Part shown: piece by piece, positions 33,401 through 41,948 of the stretch
Layout of the letters: every line of letters begins with the position of its first letter
Position numbering within the stretch: the stretch's first letter is position 1
Assembly (NCBI GenBank): GCA_027922465.2
Contig: BQMF02000046.1
Location: 248,001 to 312,000, forward strand
Reading direction: 5' to 3'
Source of the DNA: Turritopsis dohrnii
Taxonomy: Eukaryota > Cnidaria > Hydrozoa > Anthoathecata > Oceaniidae
Length of the DNA: 64,000 nucleotides
Notes under the pieces: model-generated
Seen by the model: only the letters and a program-made list of their open reading frames with translations
Database searches by the model: none
What the model was told of the DNA's origin: nothing
Position numbers and translations under genes: made by a program

Positions 33401-36114
33401 ATCCCTCTATCAAGTCTCCTCAGAGCTCAGATTACACAGCTTGTGAGATAGATGCACAACATTCAGAAGTTTTGATCTGAATTTAAATTTTCAAAAGTAT
33501 TAACAAGCAATATTCTCATCTATAAATGTTCAACTTACAATGAATGTTATCGTAAAGGATAGGAGGTATATTCCCAGTTTCCCAATTTGAATTTCATAAC
33601 AAACCTCAGAGCATTCAGAGCAGCATTCCCGGGGAAAAAAATGTCTACTTGACTCTAAATGCAACCACTTTGGCCTGCCCGCTACCGTATAGATCGACAA
33701 TTTTGCCCTAAGGCAATACACTGAACACTTTTGGACTTGATCAATCATACAAATATCTATATCACAATATACGAAAATTAAAGGTAAGCGAGAAAATTTT
33801 GTATTTTGGTATGCACTGTAAGAAATTTCAGCGATTGACGGCAGCCGAACGCATCTCTCTGTTAGTATTTTGATGACAATATTTGATCTTGCCAAATGAG
33901 CTCCGTTCCGCTAAAAAGCTACACTCCGCAATAACATTTTCAAATATTTTGTCTCTGAACATTTGCATTTTACTAAAGTAAAAACATTTCCTTAATAAAA
34001 GGGCAAAGTAATTTAATACATTTTTTTTATTTTTAAGGTTACAATGAACAGCATCATTGACAATGTAGCATGCTTGGTGGCTCAATATGGTTCAATTCTG
34101 AAAGACGAAAATTATAAAGAAACTTGGTTTGACTTCCAATAAGAAACTTGAAATAATATCAGACATATTTGACAATACAAGTCATCCATTTGATGAAATT
34201 TCCACGGAAGCATTACAAAAATCCTACATCAAGTCGAAGTTCCCCCATGTCACTCCTCAAAAAATTCTTGTTGCAACTGTGTTGACAAGAAAGCGCAAAC
34301 ATATTTCTATGATAGCTGAGAAAGAAGAAACTTTCATGTATTATCCACTGTTGGAAAGTTTAGAACAACTGCTTGCAAATCCAAAGTTGGCATCCATTTT
34401 GTTGAAGAAGCCTTATAATATGAATGACGAAGACACCTATTTTGATTTTTTTGATGGGTCATTGTACAAAAATGATAAATATTTTGCTGATCATCCAGAA
34501 GCACTCGCGATAATGATATACCATGATGAATTGGAAGTCTGTAATCCCCTTGGAAGTTCCTCTGGAATTCACAAGCTTGATATGTACTATTATTGTATAT
34601 TAAACATTCCAGCAAAGTATAGATGTCGACAGTGTGCAGTACAGCTTTTAGCCATTGCAAATGCTTGAACTGTTAAAAAATATGGTGTTGAAAAGATTTT
34701 AGAGCCTATCATAGATGATTTACTTTTATTGTACCATGGACATGATGTTAACATAAACGATAAAACTGTAACAGTATATGGTAAAGTCGTGATATGCATT
34801 GGAGATACTTTAGGGCAACATATGTGGGGCGGTTTTAAGGAAGGTGTTGGCTCATCATACCAGAAATGTCGTCAATGTTATTGTACTTCTCAATTGTTGC
34901 AAGAAAATTTCCATCTAGACGAGTTTACTGCCAGAAATATTGCCTTGTACACAAGCCATTGTCAAGAAATTGAAGACGCACCTACAGATAATATGCGCAA
35001 TGAGCTAATGACATCGTATGGGATAAATCGAAGAAGTTGTTTGTGCAGATTGCCAGATTTCGACATAACAAAACAAATGCCCCAAGATTTGATGCATGTA
35101 GCATTTGAAGGAGTAGTACAGTATGAACTACGATTAGTAATTGAAAAGTTTATCAATTCTAAATGTACATCTTTGAATCTGATTAATGGATCAATGGGCA
35201 GTCACAACTATGGATATAGTGAACTATCATCTAAGCCCCCACTTATTAAAGACACCGTATTTAATGGAGATGAAAGATATAAACTAAAGTTACAGGCAGC
35301 CCAGGCTCGTTTATTTTTGCGCTTATTTCCATTCATTTTTGGACCTTTGGTTGATTTCCAAGATGAACATTTTATTTTCATCATAAAATTGATAGAAATC
35401 GTGCAAATACTGTGCTCTGCTATAATCAAGAAGACAAGTGTCATTCTTCTGGAAGATAAACTTTCACAACATTTGAATGATTTTAAAACCCTTTTTCCTG
35501 ACATGAATTTGCTACCCAAACATCACTATTTGTTACACTTAGCAAGAGATATTGTAGAGCTTGGTCCACCTATTCGTTATTCTTGTTTCACTTTTGAGGG
35601 AGCCCACAAGCCATTCAAGAAGCTAGCTCGATCACAAAACTTCAAGAATCTCCCTTTTTCACTTGCTAATCGATATGCATACAGTGAAACTAGCAATTTT
35701 GGAGATAATTCAGAAGATGGTGCATCACACCCCTTATTCAATCTAGAAAAGTCATGTGGAGTTGTAAAAGAGGTAGACCCTGATAAAAGATCTGAGATCA
35801 GAAATTCGTTTAATCAATTTGGGCTGCTCCCGGGAATTGCATTTGATCATGTATTTACGGTGAGCTGGATCATGATACATGAAACCAAATACACTAAAGG
35901 TTCTATTCTCGCTATAGATGCCGAAAGAGAAACTTTACTCCCTGTGTTCGGAGAGGTTATCACAATCGTTTCTGTCTTCGACTTTATATATTTTGAAGTT
36001 AAGCTGCTGCATGTCTTAGAGTTTTCGTTTCAGTTTCAAGCATTGACCTTTCCAACAATGCTTCCAGATATTCGTCGTACAAGTCACTGCTGGACTTTAA
36101 TGTATTTCATTTAA
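30413..36114 (+). pseudogene. C2H2 zinc-finger plus transposase-like gene, damaged
   Basis: Exon 1 (30413-30925) encodes a Cys/His region (FNCLLCKSFRSLSLRLLLNH, then CPSKFTLFNSLYKHVTRKH) and an acidic linker, with a TAA at 30719 between them in the same frame. Exon 2 (31099-31170: MKSQLTMNAVMFILKTKERN) has clean AG and GT borders. After a ~2.9 kb intron, reading resumes at 34038. The main body (34129-36114) has YFDFFDGSLYKNDKYFADHP, VCNPLGSSSGIHKLDMYYY, YGVEKILEPIIDDL, GGFKEGVGSSYQKCRQCY, DLMHVAFEGVVQYELRLVIE and PKHHYLLHLARDIV. I recall this order from large uncharacterised proteins common in fish and corals, probably transposon proteins. Breaks: TAA 30719, a one-base frame change near 34100-34128, TGA near 34666. 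Catalytic residues are not assigned. Confidence 0.65.
31171..34037 (+). other. Long intron of the transposase-like gene
   Basis: AT-rich and mostly featureless. A possible extra exon at 33063-33136 (acceptor ctctcttcag, donor GTAAAT; HEVTYETCKSFPMDNNKLAI) does not fit the recalled protein and is uncertain. A duplicated phrase, (ctgaaa)agggcgctatt, occurs at about 31630-31675. Confidence 0.45.
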
Positions 36115-36990
36115 AAAAGGACTTGATATTCATTAAACGATATTATACCCGAACACATAAAAGGATGTAATCCTCTAAACTGTTACATTATTTTTGTTCT
36201 TAAAGTTAAGCGGCCACAAGTAGCATTATGTAGCAAAATAATATATAAAGCCGTTTTTCCAAAGCAAATTTTTCTGTGCCATATACTTGATTCAAGCTAA
36301 AAGCATTTTCCTGCATGGAAATAAAAAATTGCTCCCTGTGGCTCGAGCGACATAATCAACAGAATTGCATACCTTATGTGGGTAAACTTATCTTTGCAAA
36401 TGCTCATTTTTAAAAAATCGAGAATCGGTCTGAAGTTTTGGTTATTCTCTTTAAATTCCTAAGGTTGTTTTTTTTAATGTTTGTGGTGAAGAAACTTGTC
36501 TACACACGAGTTTTATTAATTCCTCCGAAATCCTAAAATTCTTGCGAAAGTGCACGTGAAAATTTCTACAATATATTCGCTAAGTTAATAATAAAAATGT
36601 TATATATATATCTTATCTATGTCTTGTAACCATGAAGAATGTAAGAACAAGTCTAATCTTTTAACATTTCCACCTTTTACATTTGTACATCCTTGTCGAA
36701 AGTTTGTACATAATCCTCGCAAAAAAAATCGCTTGGAGTCGGGAAAACGAGTGGTATGATCAGTAAATTTGGTTTAACATTGTTTTAGACATTTCCAAAC
36801 CAAAAAGTCTTGAACACTTCTCAAAATAGGTCCAATTTGGATAGACTTTAAACAAAATCACCAGTTCCCGTTTTGAAAACTGACGTTTTCTTGTTTTGAG
36901 AAAGAATCTGATTTCTAGGCGAATTTTTTCTTATTTTAAAGAATTTTAGTAAAAAATACTTATTTTAAGAATTTTTAGTAAAAAAATTAC
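36115..36990. other. Noncoding 3' flank of the transposase-like gene, with subterminal repeats
   Basis: No coding sequence. From 36885 to 37000 it contains ttcttgttttgag, cttattttaaag, acttattttaag and acttattctta, which resemble words near the left end at 26150-26280. These are likely subterminal repeats of the nested insert. Confidence 0.5.
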
Positions 36991-37010
36991 TTATTCTTAT
37001 TTTTTACGCG

Positions 37011-37448
37011 TAGACTTGTGAGCATGGAACGCAACTTTGTATCAAGCTCCTCTTCCAAGTATAACGGCCTCCCTCTAGGCTTTCCTATTTTCGTAGTTAC
37101 GTGTGCTGTTGGGTTTAATTTCTTTTGCTCCTTTATTGATTTCTGATAGCGCTTTACCCACGGTCGCACTGTACTCTCTGTTAAGTGAGGGTATTTCTTA
37201 CGAAAGTGCCGTACTGCTGCACTGGCTCCACACAATAAAGCGTATTTTGTCACCTCTTGTTTGTCATTTTCGGAGTAAGTGACTCGTTTAGATTTCCGTC
37301 CTTCAACCAAATCCAAACTTTCTTGAACCTTTAACAATTCATCTGCAGATATGTTGGCTGGTAAATTATTATCATTCTTCATTGACTCACAAACATCCTT
37401 CAGTTGAGAACTGGGAAATGATTTTTTGAAGTAGTTCAGCAGCGACAT
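37011..37448 (-). pseudogene. pogo/Tigger-type transposase, N-terminal DNA-binding part
   Basis: ATG at 37448 gives MSLLNYFKKSFPSSQLKDVC. A helix-turn-helix region follows (DKQEVTKYALLCGASAAVRH, YPHLTESTVRPWVKRYQKSI), then GKPRGRPLYLEEELDTKLRS and MLTSLRV, where the nested insert begins. The few residues after that, before a TAA at 36987, come from the insert. The HTH followed by GRP and the second DNA-binding segment is the normal order ahead of a DDE_1 core, which is at 25117-26137 on the same strand. I prefer this ATG to the upstream GTG because it starts the conserved-looking sequence. Confidence 0.85.
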
Positions 37449-37637
37449 GATCCACGGAGCTTCTAGATCAACGGCTCTACACACAATAATAATTTGTAAG
37501 CAAACCTAATTCAGGTATTCGAATGTTTCAGAATTCGAATCAATATAAAAAAGGCTACATCTACACTTCATTTACATTCTCTTTAGACAAAATTTTTGGC
37601 GTGCATGTTGTGTTGACTTGCTGTCCTTTTTTTTACA

Positions 37638-38180
37638 ATGTCGAACAAATTTGAATTCTATTCAGGATTAAGAGGGTACCATGTATATAGCAATACTGTC
37701 AATTGGAAACCCTATATCAAGGAAAAGATTTCACTAAAGAGAGAACTCAATAATCAGCATGATAAATTCGCAGTCACAGGTAGAGTAATAATGAGGGGAA
37801 GATTTGGATGGATTATCGTCGGACACATACCAAAAGAACTTTCTCGCTACGTCTGGTATTCAATCCAGGAGGGGGCGAAATATGAAGTAGAAGTTTTTAA
37901 CAATAATCATATGGCTTCACCACTCATTCAAGGTGGTTTGGAAATACCGATCAAGATAACGGTTACATGGGAAAGTGCAGAAAAGTTAGAAATCTTGATG
38001 ACAAAAGTGAAGGATGTTGAGTACCCAATAGCTGGTGAATATATAGACAATTCAAAAGATATTCTCAATGAACTGGGAGTTGAAAATGATGATGAATGTG
38101 ATGATTGTGAGAGTGATAGCGATTGCGAGGTAGAAGTTGAAGAAGATGAGAATAGAATAGATGAAATATTAGTCGACTAA
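37638..38180 (+). CDS. HIRAN-like companion protein of the pogo element
   Basis: 180 residues, intact, starting 189 bp from the transposase ATG and divergent from it. Residues 10-110 (GLRGYHVYSNTVNWKPYIKE, LNNQHDKFAVTGRVIM, IIVGHIPKELSRYVWYSIQE, PLIQGGLEIPIKITVTW) follow the HIRAN-like pattern: aromatic/GYH start, N-x-x-D-x-x-A-V and VGH-x-P-x-x-(I/L)S. HIRAN domains in other proteins bind single-stranded or damaged DNA ends. The C-terminus (residues 145-180) is strongly acidic. It lies inside the TIRs, so it travels with the transposase. A DNA-end-binding helper role is inference. Confidence 0.72.
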   Translation: MSNKFEFYSGLRGYHVYSNTVNWKPYIKEKISLKRELNNQHDKFAVTGRVIMRGRFGWIIVGHIPKELSRYVWYSIQEGAKYEVEVFNNNHMASPLIQGGLEIPIKITVTWESAEKLEILMTKVKDVEYPIAGEYIDNSKDILNELGVENDDECDDCESDSDCEVEVEEDENRIDEILVD

Positions 38181-38689
38181 TTTGCGTGTTAAAATCTACT
38201 ATTATTTACAATTAAAAGTGAAAGAAGTGTTACATACTACCTGAGTCATTTTATTGCCATTTTATTGTCATTTTATAAAATTAAGACTGGATGAAATTAA
38301 CAGAGGTTTTTTTTAACACGACTAGTAATTAGCGTAGGATAAATGCACGCGAGTATCTAATTAACGCGGTTTTTATTAACGCGAGGTAAGCCATTCGCGT
38401 TAATAACATGAGTAGTTATATAAGTGGAATAAGGTATTATTCGCAGGCGAAACCAAAGAATCTAAAAAGATAAATAAATAAAGTTAAGGTTGACTTTAAA
38501 ATCCGAAATGTGCAGCCGACAATATATCTTCGAACTAAACTTTCATTACCTTGACAATAATATCTAGACTATAGTAGATACGGTTATTAATAGGATACTG
38601 TCAAAAATGATTTTTCCCATGAACACCAAGTTGACCTCAATACTATAAATCTAAAGAATCTGAATAAATATGAGGTAAAGATAATGAAT

Positions 38690-38890
38690 AATCATCGATT
38701 GTTTGTGTCAGCAGTTAATCAATTTTGTTAGTTAAGAAAGAAGATGTGATTTTATTTACAGTTTGCTATGTCATTAATGAACAGCTGCTCGTTCCCAGCC
38801 AATTTCTCAATTGTTCTATTTCTGCTGACATCAGCATATTGCATATAACAGTTCATTATCTTTAACACACAGACAATACGCTCATTATCC
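38690..38890. repeat. Dispersed repeat, also at 54165-54400
   Basis: gctcgttcccagccaatttc ... ttgttctatttctgctgaca here matches gctcgttcccagaccatttc ... ttgttctatctctacggaca at 54290-54340. In both, the minus strand reads LMS(A/V)EIEQLRN(W/G)LGTS, so the repeat may derive from a coding sequence or a transposon UTR. Confidence 0.6.
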
Positions 38891-39303
38891 TCAATAAACT
38901 AAATGAACTAACTTTTTGGAATAGTAATCTCTCGAACTGACCAAAAAGTTTTCTCTTAAACCATAACCTGTAATGTCATTTCACAAAACAGGCTACAGGA
39001 TAGTAAAATAAAGATGAAAGGAAGTACGTAACAACTTTTATTTCAACTAAAAACAACAAACATTAACATAAATAACGATAGTATGGAACTACCATACACT
39101 GACCATGAATAACTGATTAATTACCCTATGCATTTCTTGTTAGAAAAAGGAATCTCTACACCTTGTGTAACAGAATGGATCTAAGTAAAAACAAAATTAT
39201 TCTTAAAAATCCTTATTAATGGGCGATGGGCATTAATCAACCATTCACAGGAGCAACTATTTAGATTTCTGCCAGCCAAAGATGTTTTCCAGGGGGTAAA
39301 AAA

Positions 39304-39331
39304 GGTGGGGGTGGGGTGGGGTGGGGCTGGG
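39304..39331 (+). other. G-quadruplex-like G-rich tract
   Basis: Five runs of three to five G separated by single T or CT (ggtgggggtggggtggggtg and on). It fits the G3+N1-7 pattern and stands out in a ~35% GC region. Confidence 0.75.
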
Positions 39332-39509
39332 AGGACGAACCCTTCCTTTTCCACACCCAGAACGCGCGGTTAGACCCGTATCAGTTGAAATCCTGTCGTG
39401 TCACTATAATGTAAAAACATAAAATGATTAGTAATGAATTAAGATGATTAACTAAGATAATTAATAGGTATCAAATAAAGGAATAAACACATAGATAGAT
39501 ATTCAGGAA

Positions 39510-39600
39510 AAGGTTGTAATAAGTTGCTGGGACTAAGTATGATTGAAATATGTTTCATTTCGTTGAAATATTCTGGAATCGGTTGTAAAAAAAATGAGTT
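39510..39600. repeat. Direct repeat unit shared with 41336-41425
   Basis: ggttgtaataagttgctggg ... gttgaaatattctggaatcg and then a T/A-rich end; the second copy differs at few positions. The two copies flank the two MITEs and the ORF between them. Confidence 0.8.
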
Positions 39601-39981
39601 GTAATATTCGCCCCTCCTATTATTTTACACCTTATTGTTAGGTTGAAATATGCCTCGATTGAATTTCTTAACTTTTTCCGTAATTCAAGTTACTGAATTT
39701 TGCCGTTTTCAATTTAGGTGAACTTTCCTATCCAAAATTCAGCATATCGACTAACGTTTGTGTCCACTCGAAAATGACAAATTCCCAAGGGGCGATGCAA
39801 TTTTTAGATACAGTCAATACACACTTCGAGCTAATTAGCAAAGCGGATTAAAATATTTAGGGAATTGAGAATAGACAAAAAGTAAACTGAACATATTTTT
39901 ATATGAACAAAAGAACTAAAATGCAAACGTTGAACCTAACATATAATGATCTTTAATGAAGTCTGTATTATCTTTCTGTAG

Positions 39982-40299
39982 TTATTTTTGTTGCCGTAAA
40001 AACCTTAACAAATTATTGCTCTCTTCAGTCCACATTCTCCACTCAGGCCCCTTTGTTCCATTTAGACATTTCTCATGAAATTTGCTCCTTAGTGCCATCA
40101 CTAAAAATTTCAATTCTGATGCTGGCTTATCTCCAATTATTTCGTCAATTTCTGGTACATTACTAATCATTTCCATCAGCTCTTTTTCAGTAAACGTACG
40201 AACCTTGTAAACATTTTCGAAATCGGGTCTTGTGATCAGGTCTTTGCAAGCATAGCTCAAAGCTAAGTATAAAGAACGCTTCTGCTTTCGAGTTCTCAC
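39982..40299 (-). CDS. Small open frame, possible exon, unknown
   Basis: Open for 105 codons: RKQKRSLYLALSYACKDLIT, VYKVRTFTEKELMEMISNVP, IIGDKPASELKFLVMALRSK, WRMWTEESNNLLRFLRQQ. The amino-acid mix is balanced and looks coding. The only initiator is a GTG, so this is more likely an internal or last exon than a whole gene. No family recognised. Confidence 0.4.
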   Translation of the reverse strand: MRTRKQKRSLYLALSYACKDLITRPDFENVYKVRTFTEKELMEMISNVPEIDEIIGDKPASELKFLVMALRSKFHEKCLNGTKGPEWRMWTEESNNLLRFLRQQK

Positions 40300-40349
40300 G
40301 ATATCGTGTTTTTTCGGTTGATCAAATTCGACTAAGTTTTAGATTTGGT

Positions 40350-40410
40350 AAATAAAGTGAAATAAAGTGAAATAAATAAATAAATAAATAAATAGATAAA
40401 TAAATAAAGA
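40350..40410. repeat. (AAAT)n microsatellite
   Basis: aaataaagtg units followed by about ten aaat/gata units. Confidence 0.85.
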
Positions 40411-40470
40411 TGGCCAATATTAAAGTCATAAACTACTATGAACCAACAAAGAATAAAAATACAAGGAAAT

Positions 40471-40624
40471 TACAGTGGACTCTCTCTATCTCGACTACTC
40501 TCTATCTCTCTATCTCGAACAAAGATCTCGGTCCCTTGGACATTTCTCTAAGCTAAATTTATCTCCTTATCTCGAACAAATTTTTCGGTCCCTTGCGAGT
40601 TCGAGATAGAGAGAGTCCACTGTA
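40471..40624. mobile_element. 150-bp MITE, pogo/mariner type, TA duplication
   Basis: Element 40473-40622 has inverted ends CAGTGGACTCTCTCTATCTC and is flanked by TA at 40471-40472 and 40623-40624. CAGT...ACTG ends with TA duplication are typical of Tigger/mariner-derived MITEs. The reading frame overlapping it is spurious. Confidence 0.88.
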
Positions 40625-40773
40625 TTTATTGCAATTTCCGCTACTTGAATTTCAAAATCCTCACACCAGTTATCAATTTTTTTTAAAACTTGAGCAATGG
40701 ACACTACAGATTTTACAGAACCAGGACGGACGCTGAAGTGAGAAAAATGAAGATGTATTCTGTTAATGGTGGT

Positions 40774-41298
40774 TACAGTAAACTCCCGGTAACTCAAACC
40801 TCCAAGGGACCAGACAAAACAGTTCAACTTAACGAATGTTCGACTTAAGCGAAGCTCCCGTTATTTCGAACTTAAACAAAAATGTGATATTGGTTTGAGT
40901 TAAGGCGATATTTTCTTCTTTCTAAAGTTTACATTTGTTAAGGCGGATTTCCACTAGACGAATTCGTCGCAGCGAAACGACGTTTTCCATCTATAAACAT
41001 GCGCAGTGATGATATACGTCAGAATAATCGCCACTGTGTATGCCTACCGATGAATAAATTTATTTTCTAACCTTCTTTCCACTTCGCCAGCCATTTATTT
41101 TCTACTTGTACACTAAAAAGTTTGAGTTATCCGAAGAAAATAACTTCAGGGGGACCAAAAAATGGTTCGAGAAAATGAATGTTCGAGTTATCTGGGTTAC
41201 CTGGGTAGTTTTTTTAAGGAAGTATTAAGAAATGTCCAAGGGACCGCAAAAAAACAGTTCGATTTAATAAAAGTTCGAGTTACCGGGAGTTTACTGTA
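40774..41298. mobile_element. 521-bp MITE, pogo/mariner type, TA duplication
   Basis: Element 40776-41296 has inverted ends CAGTAAACTCCCGGTAACTC and TA at both sides. Internal words (ccaagggacc, gttcgag) resemble those of the 150-bp MITE next to it, so the two are related but distinct families. Confidence 0.88.
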
Positions 41299-41335
41299 AT
41301 TTTTGTATATTATTACGGCGGTTGTAATATTCAGT

Positions 41336-41425
41336 AAAGGGTTGTAATATGCTGCTGGGACTAAATTTGATTGAAATATGTTTCATTTGGTTGAAATATT
41401 CTGGAATCGTTGTAAAAAAAATAAT
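41336..41425. repeat. Second copy of the 39510-39600 repeat
   Basis: Same orientation as 39510-39600; begins ggttgtaatatgctgctggg. Confidence 0.8.
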
Positions 41426-41546
41426 TGCCGTCCTCGATGTCGTACTTTTGTAAACCATCTGCTTATAAGTTAAGAACTGAGATTCCCCTGCACTTGGATG
41501 GTGCCAATTTTGAAGGGGAGAATTAATAAGAAGTAATATGACTTAC

Positions 41547-41633
41547 CATTTGAACAACAGGAAATTCATAATCATCATCATCATCGTCATCATCATCTGT
41601 ATTACAGTTTTCAGCATATCCTGTATCTGGAAG
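41547..41633 (-). CDS. 29-codon exon of an unknown gene, acidic
   Basis: Bounded on the minus strand by an acceptor (ttattattttTAG) and a donor (GTAAGT). It reads LPDTGYAENCNT, nine Asp and YEFPVVQM, with phase 0 at both ends. It lies downstream of the last exon of the tyrosine-recombinase gene and so belongs to another transcript. Partner exons were not identified. Confidence 0.45.
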
Positions 41634-41948
41634 CTAAAAATAATAAAATTATTCCACCTCTATAACATCAGAGAACTTCAATTTTAAAAATTATTCAAAA
41701 GCTTTACACTGACTTTGCGAGATCGTTTCGGATAAGCTTTGGCTTTAAGTTCAACAGGATCGTTTACTGTAAGTGAACCCTACTCAACAAACACTTATAT
41801 ATTAATAAGTCTTCATTATTAATGTACGTTATACCCTTCTCAAATAGTCCTTCTCAGTTTTCATTCATAAAAAGTTGTATTCTCACGTAACCCCAACAAA
41901 TAGAAAGCAAACAATAATAAAAAATTTTCATACTGACTGCGTTCTTTT

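Larger units (their letters stand above)
26138..37010. mobile_element. Nested ~10.9 kb insert with two divergent genes, candidate new DNA transposon
   Basis: The boundaries are set by where the pogo transposase reading frame stops on each side. Left end reads CACTGCAAAATTTCAGTTC. Right end, read inverted, begins CGCGTAAAAAATAAGAATAA. The termini are AT-rich and share words such as CTTGTTTTGAG, CTTATTTTGAG and CTTAAAATAAG, several copies each within about 150 bp of the ends, but I see no long perfect TIR. Inside, two intron-containing genes diverge from a ~370 bp gap: a SAMD3-like gene (minus) and a C2H2/transposase-like gene (plus). The target duplication is unclear; about 7 codons of the pogo gene seem lost at the site. 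It could also be a chance insertion of host DNA. Confidence 0.6.
24781..38436. mobile_element. Two-gene pogo/Tc1-like DNA transposon, with a nested insert
   Basis: Element 24783-38434 is flanked by TA on both sides (24781-24782, 38435-38436). Its terminal inverted repeats match at 35 of 38 positions (24783-24820 and 38397-38434; CCTTATTACACTTATATAAC at the left). TTAACGCG occurs four times near the left end (24814, 24845, 24885, 24928) and three times near the right (38361, 38376, inverted 38397), probably transposase-binding sites. It carries a minus-strand DDE transposase (37448 to 25117, split) and a divergent plus-strand HIRAN-like gene (37638-38180). Without the ~10.9 kb insert at 26138-37010 the element would be about 2.8 kb. 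Confidence 0.9.
38437..39981. other. Intergenic stretch without a gene
   Basis: Contains the dispersed repeat at 38690-38890, a G-rich tract at 39304-39331 and a repeat at 39510-39600 shared with 41336-41425. No supported coding sequence. Confidence 0.5.

Noticed and set aside
40567..40827. Minus-strand reading frame between the two MITEs
   Set aside because: It overlaps the ends of both MITEs and is composed of their TIR sequence.
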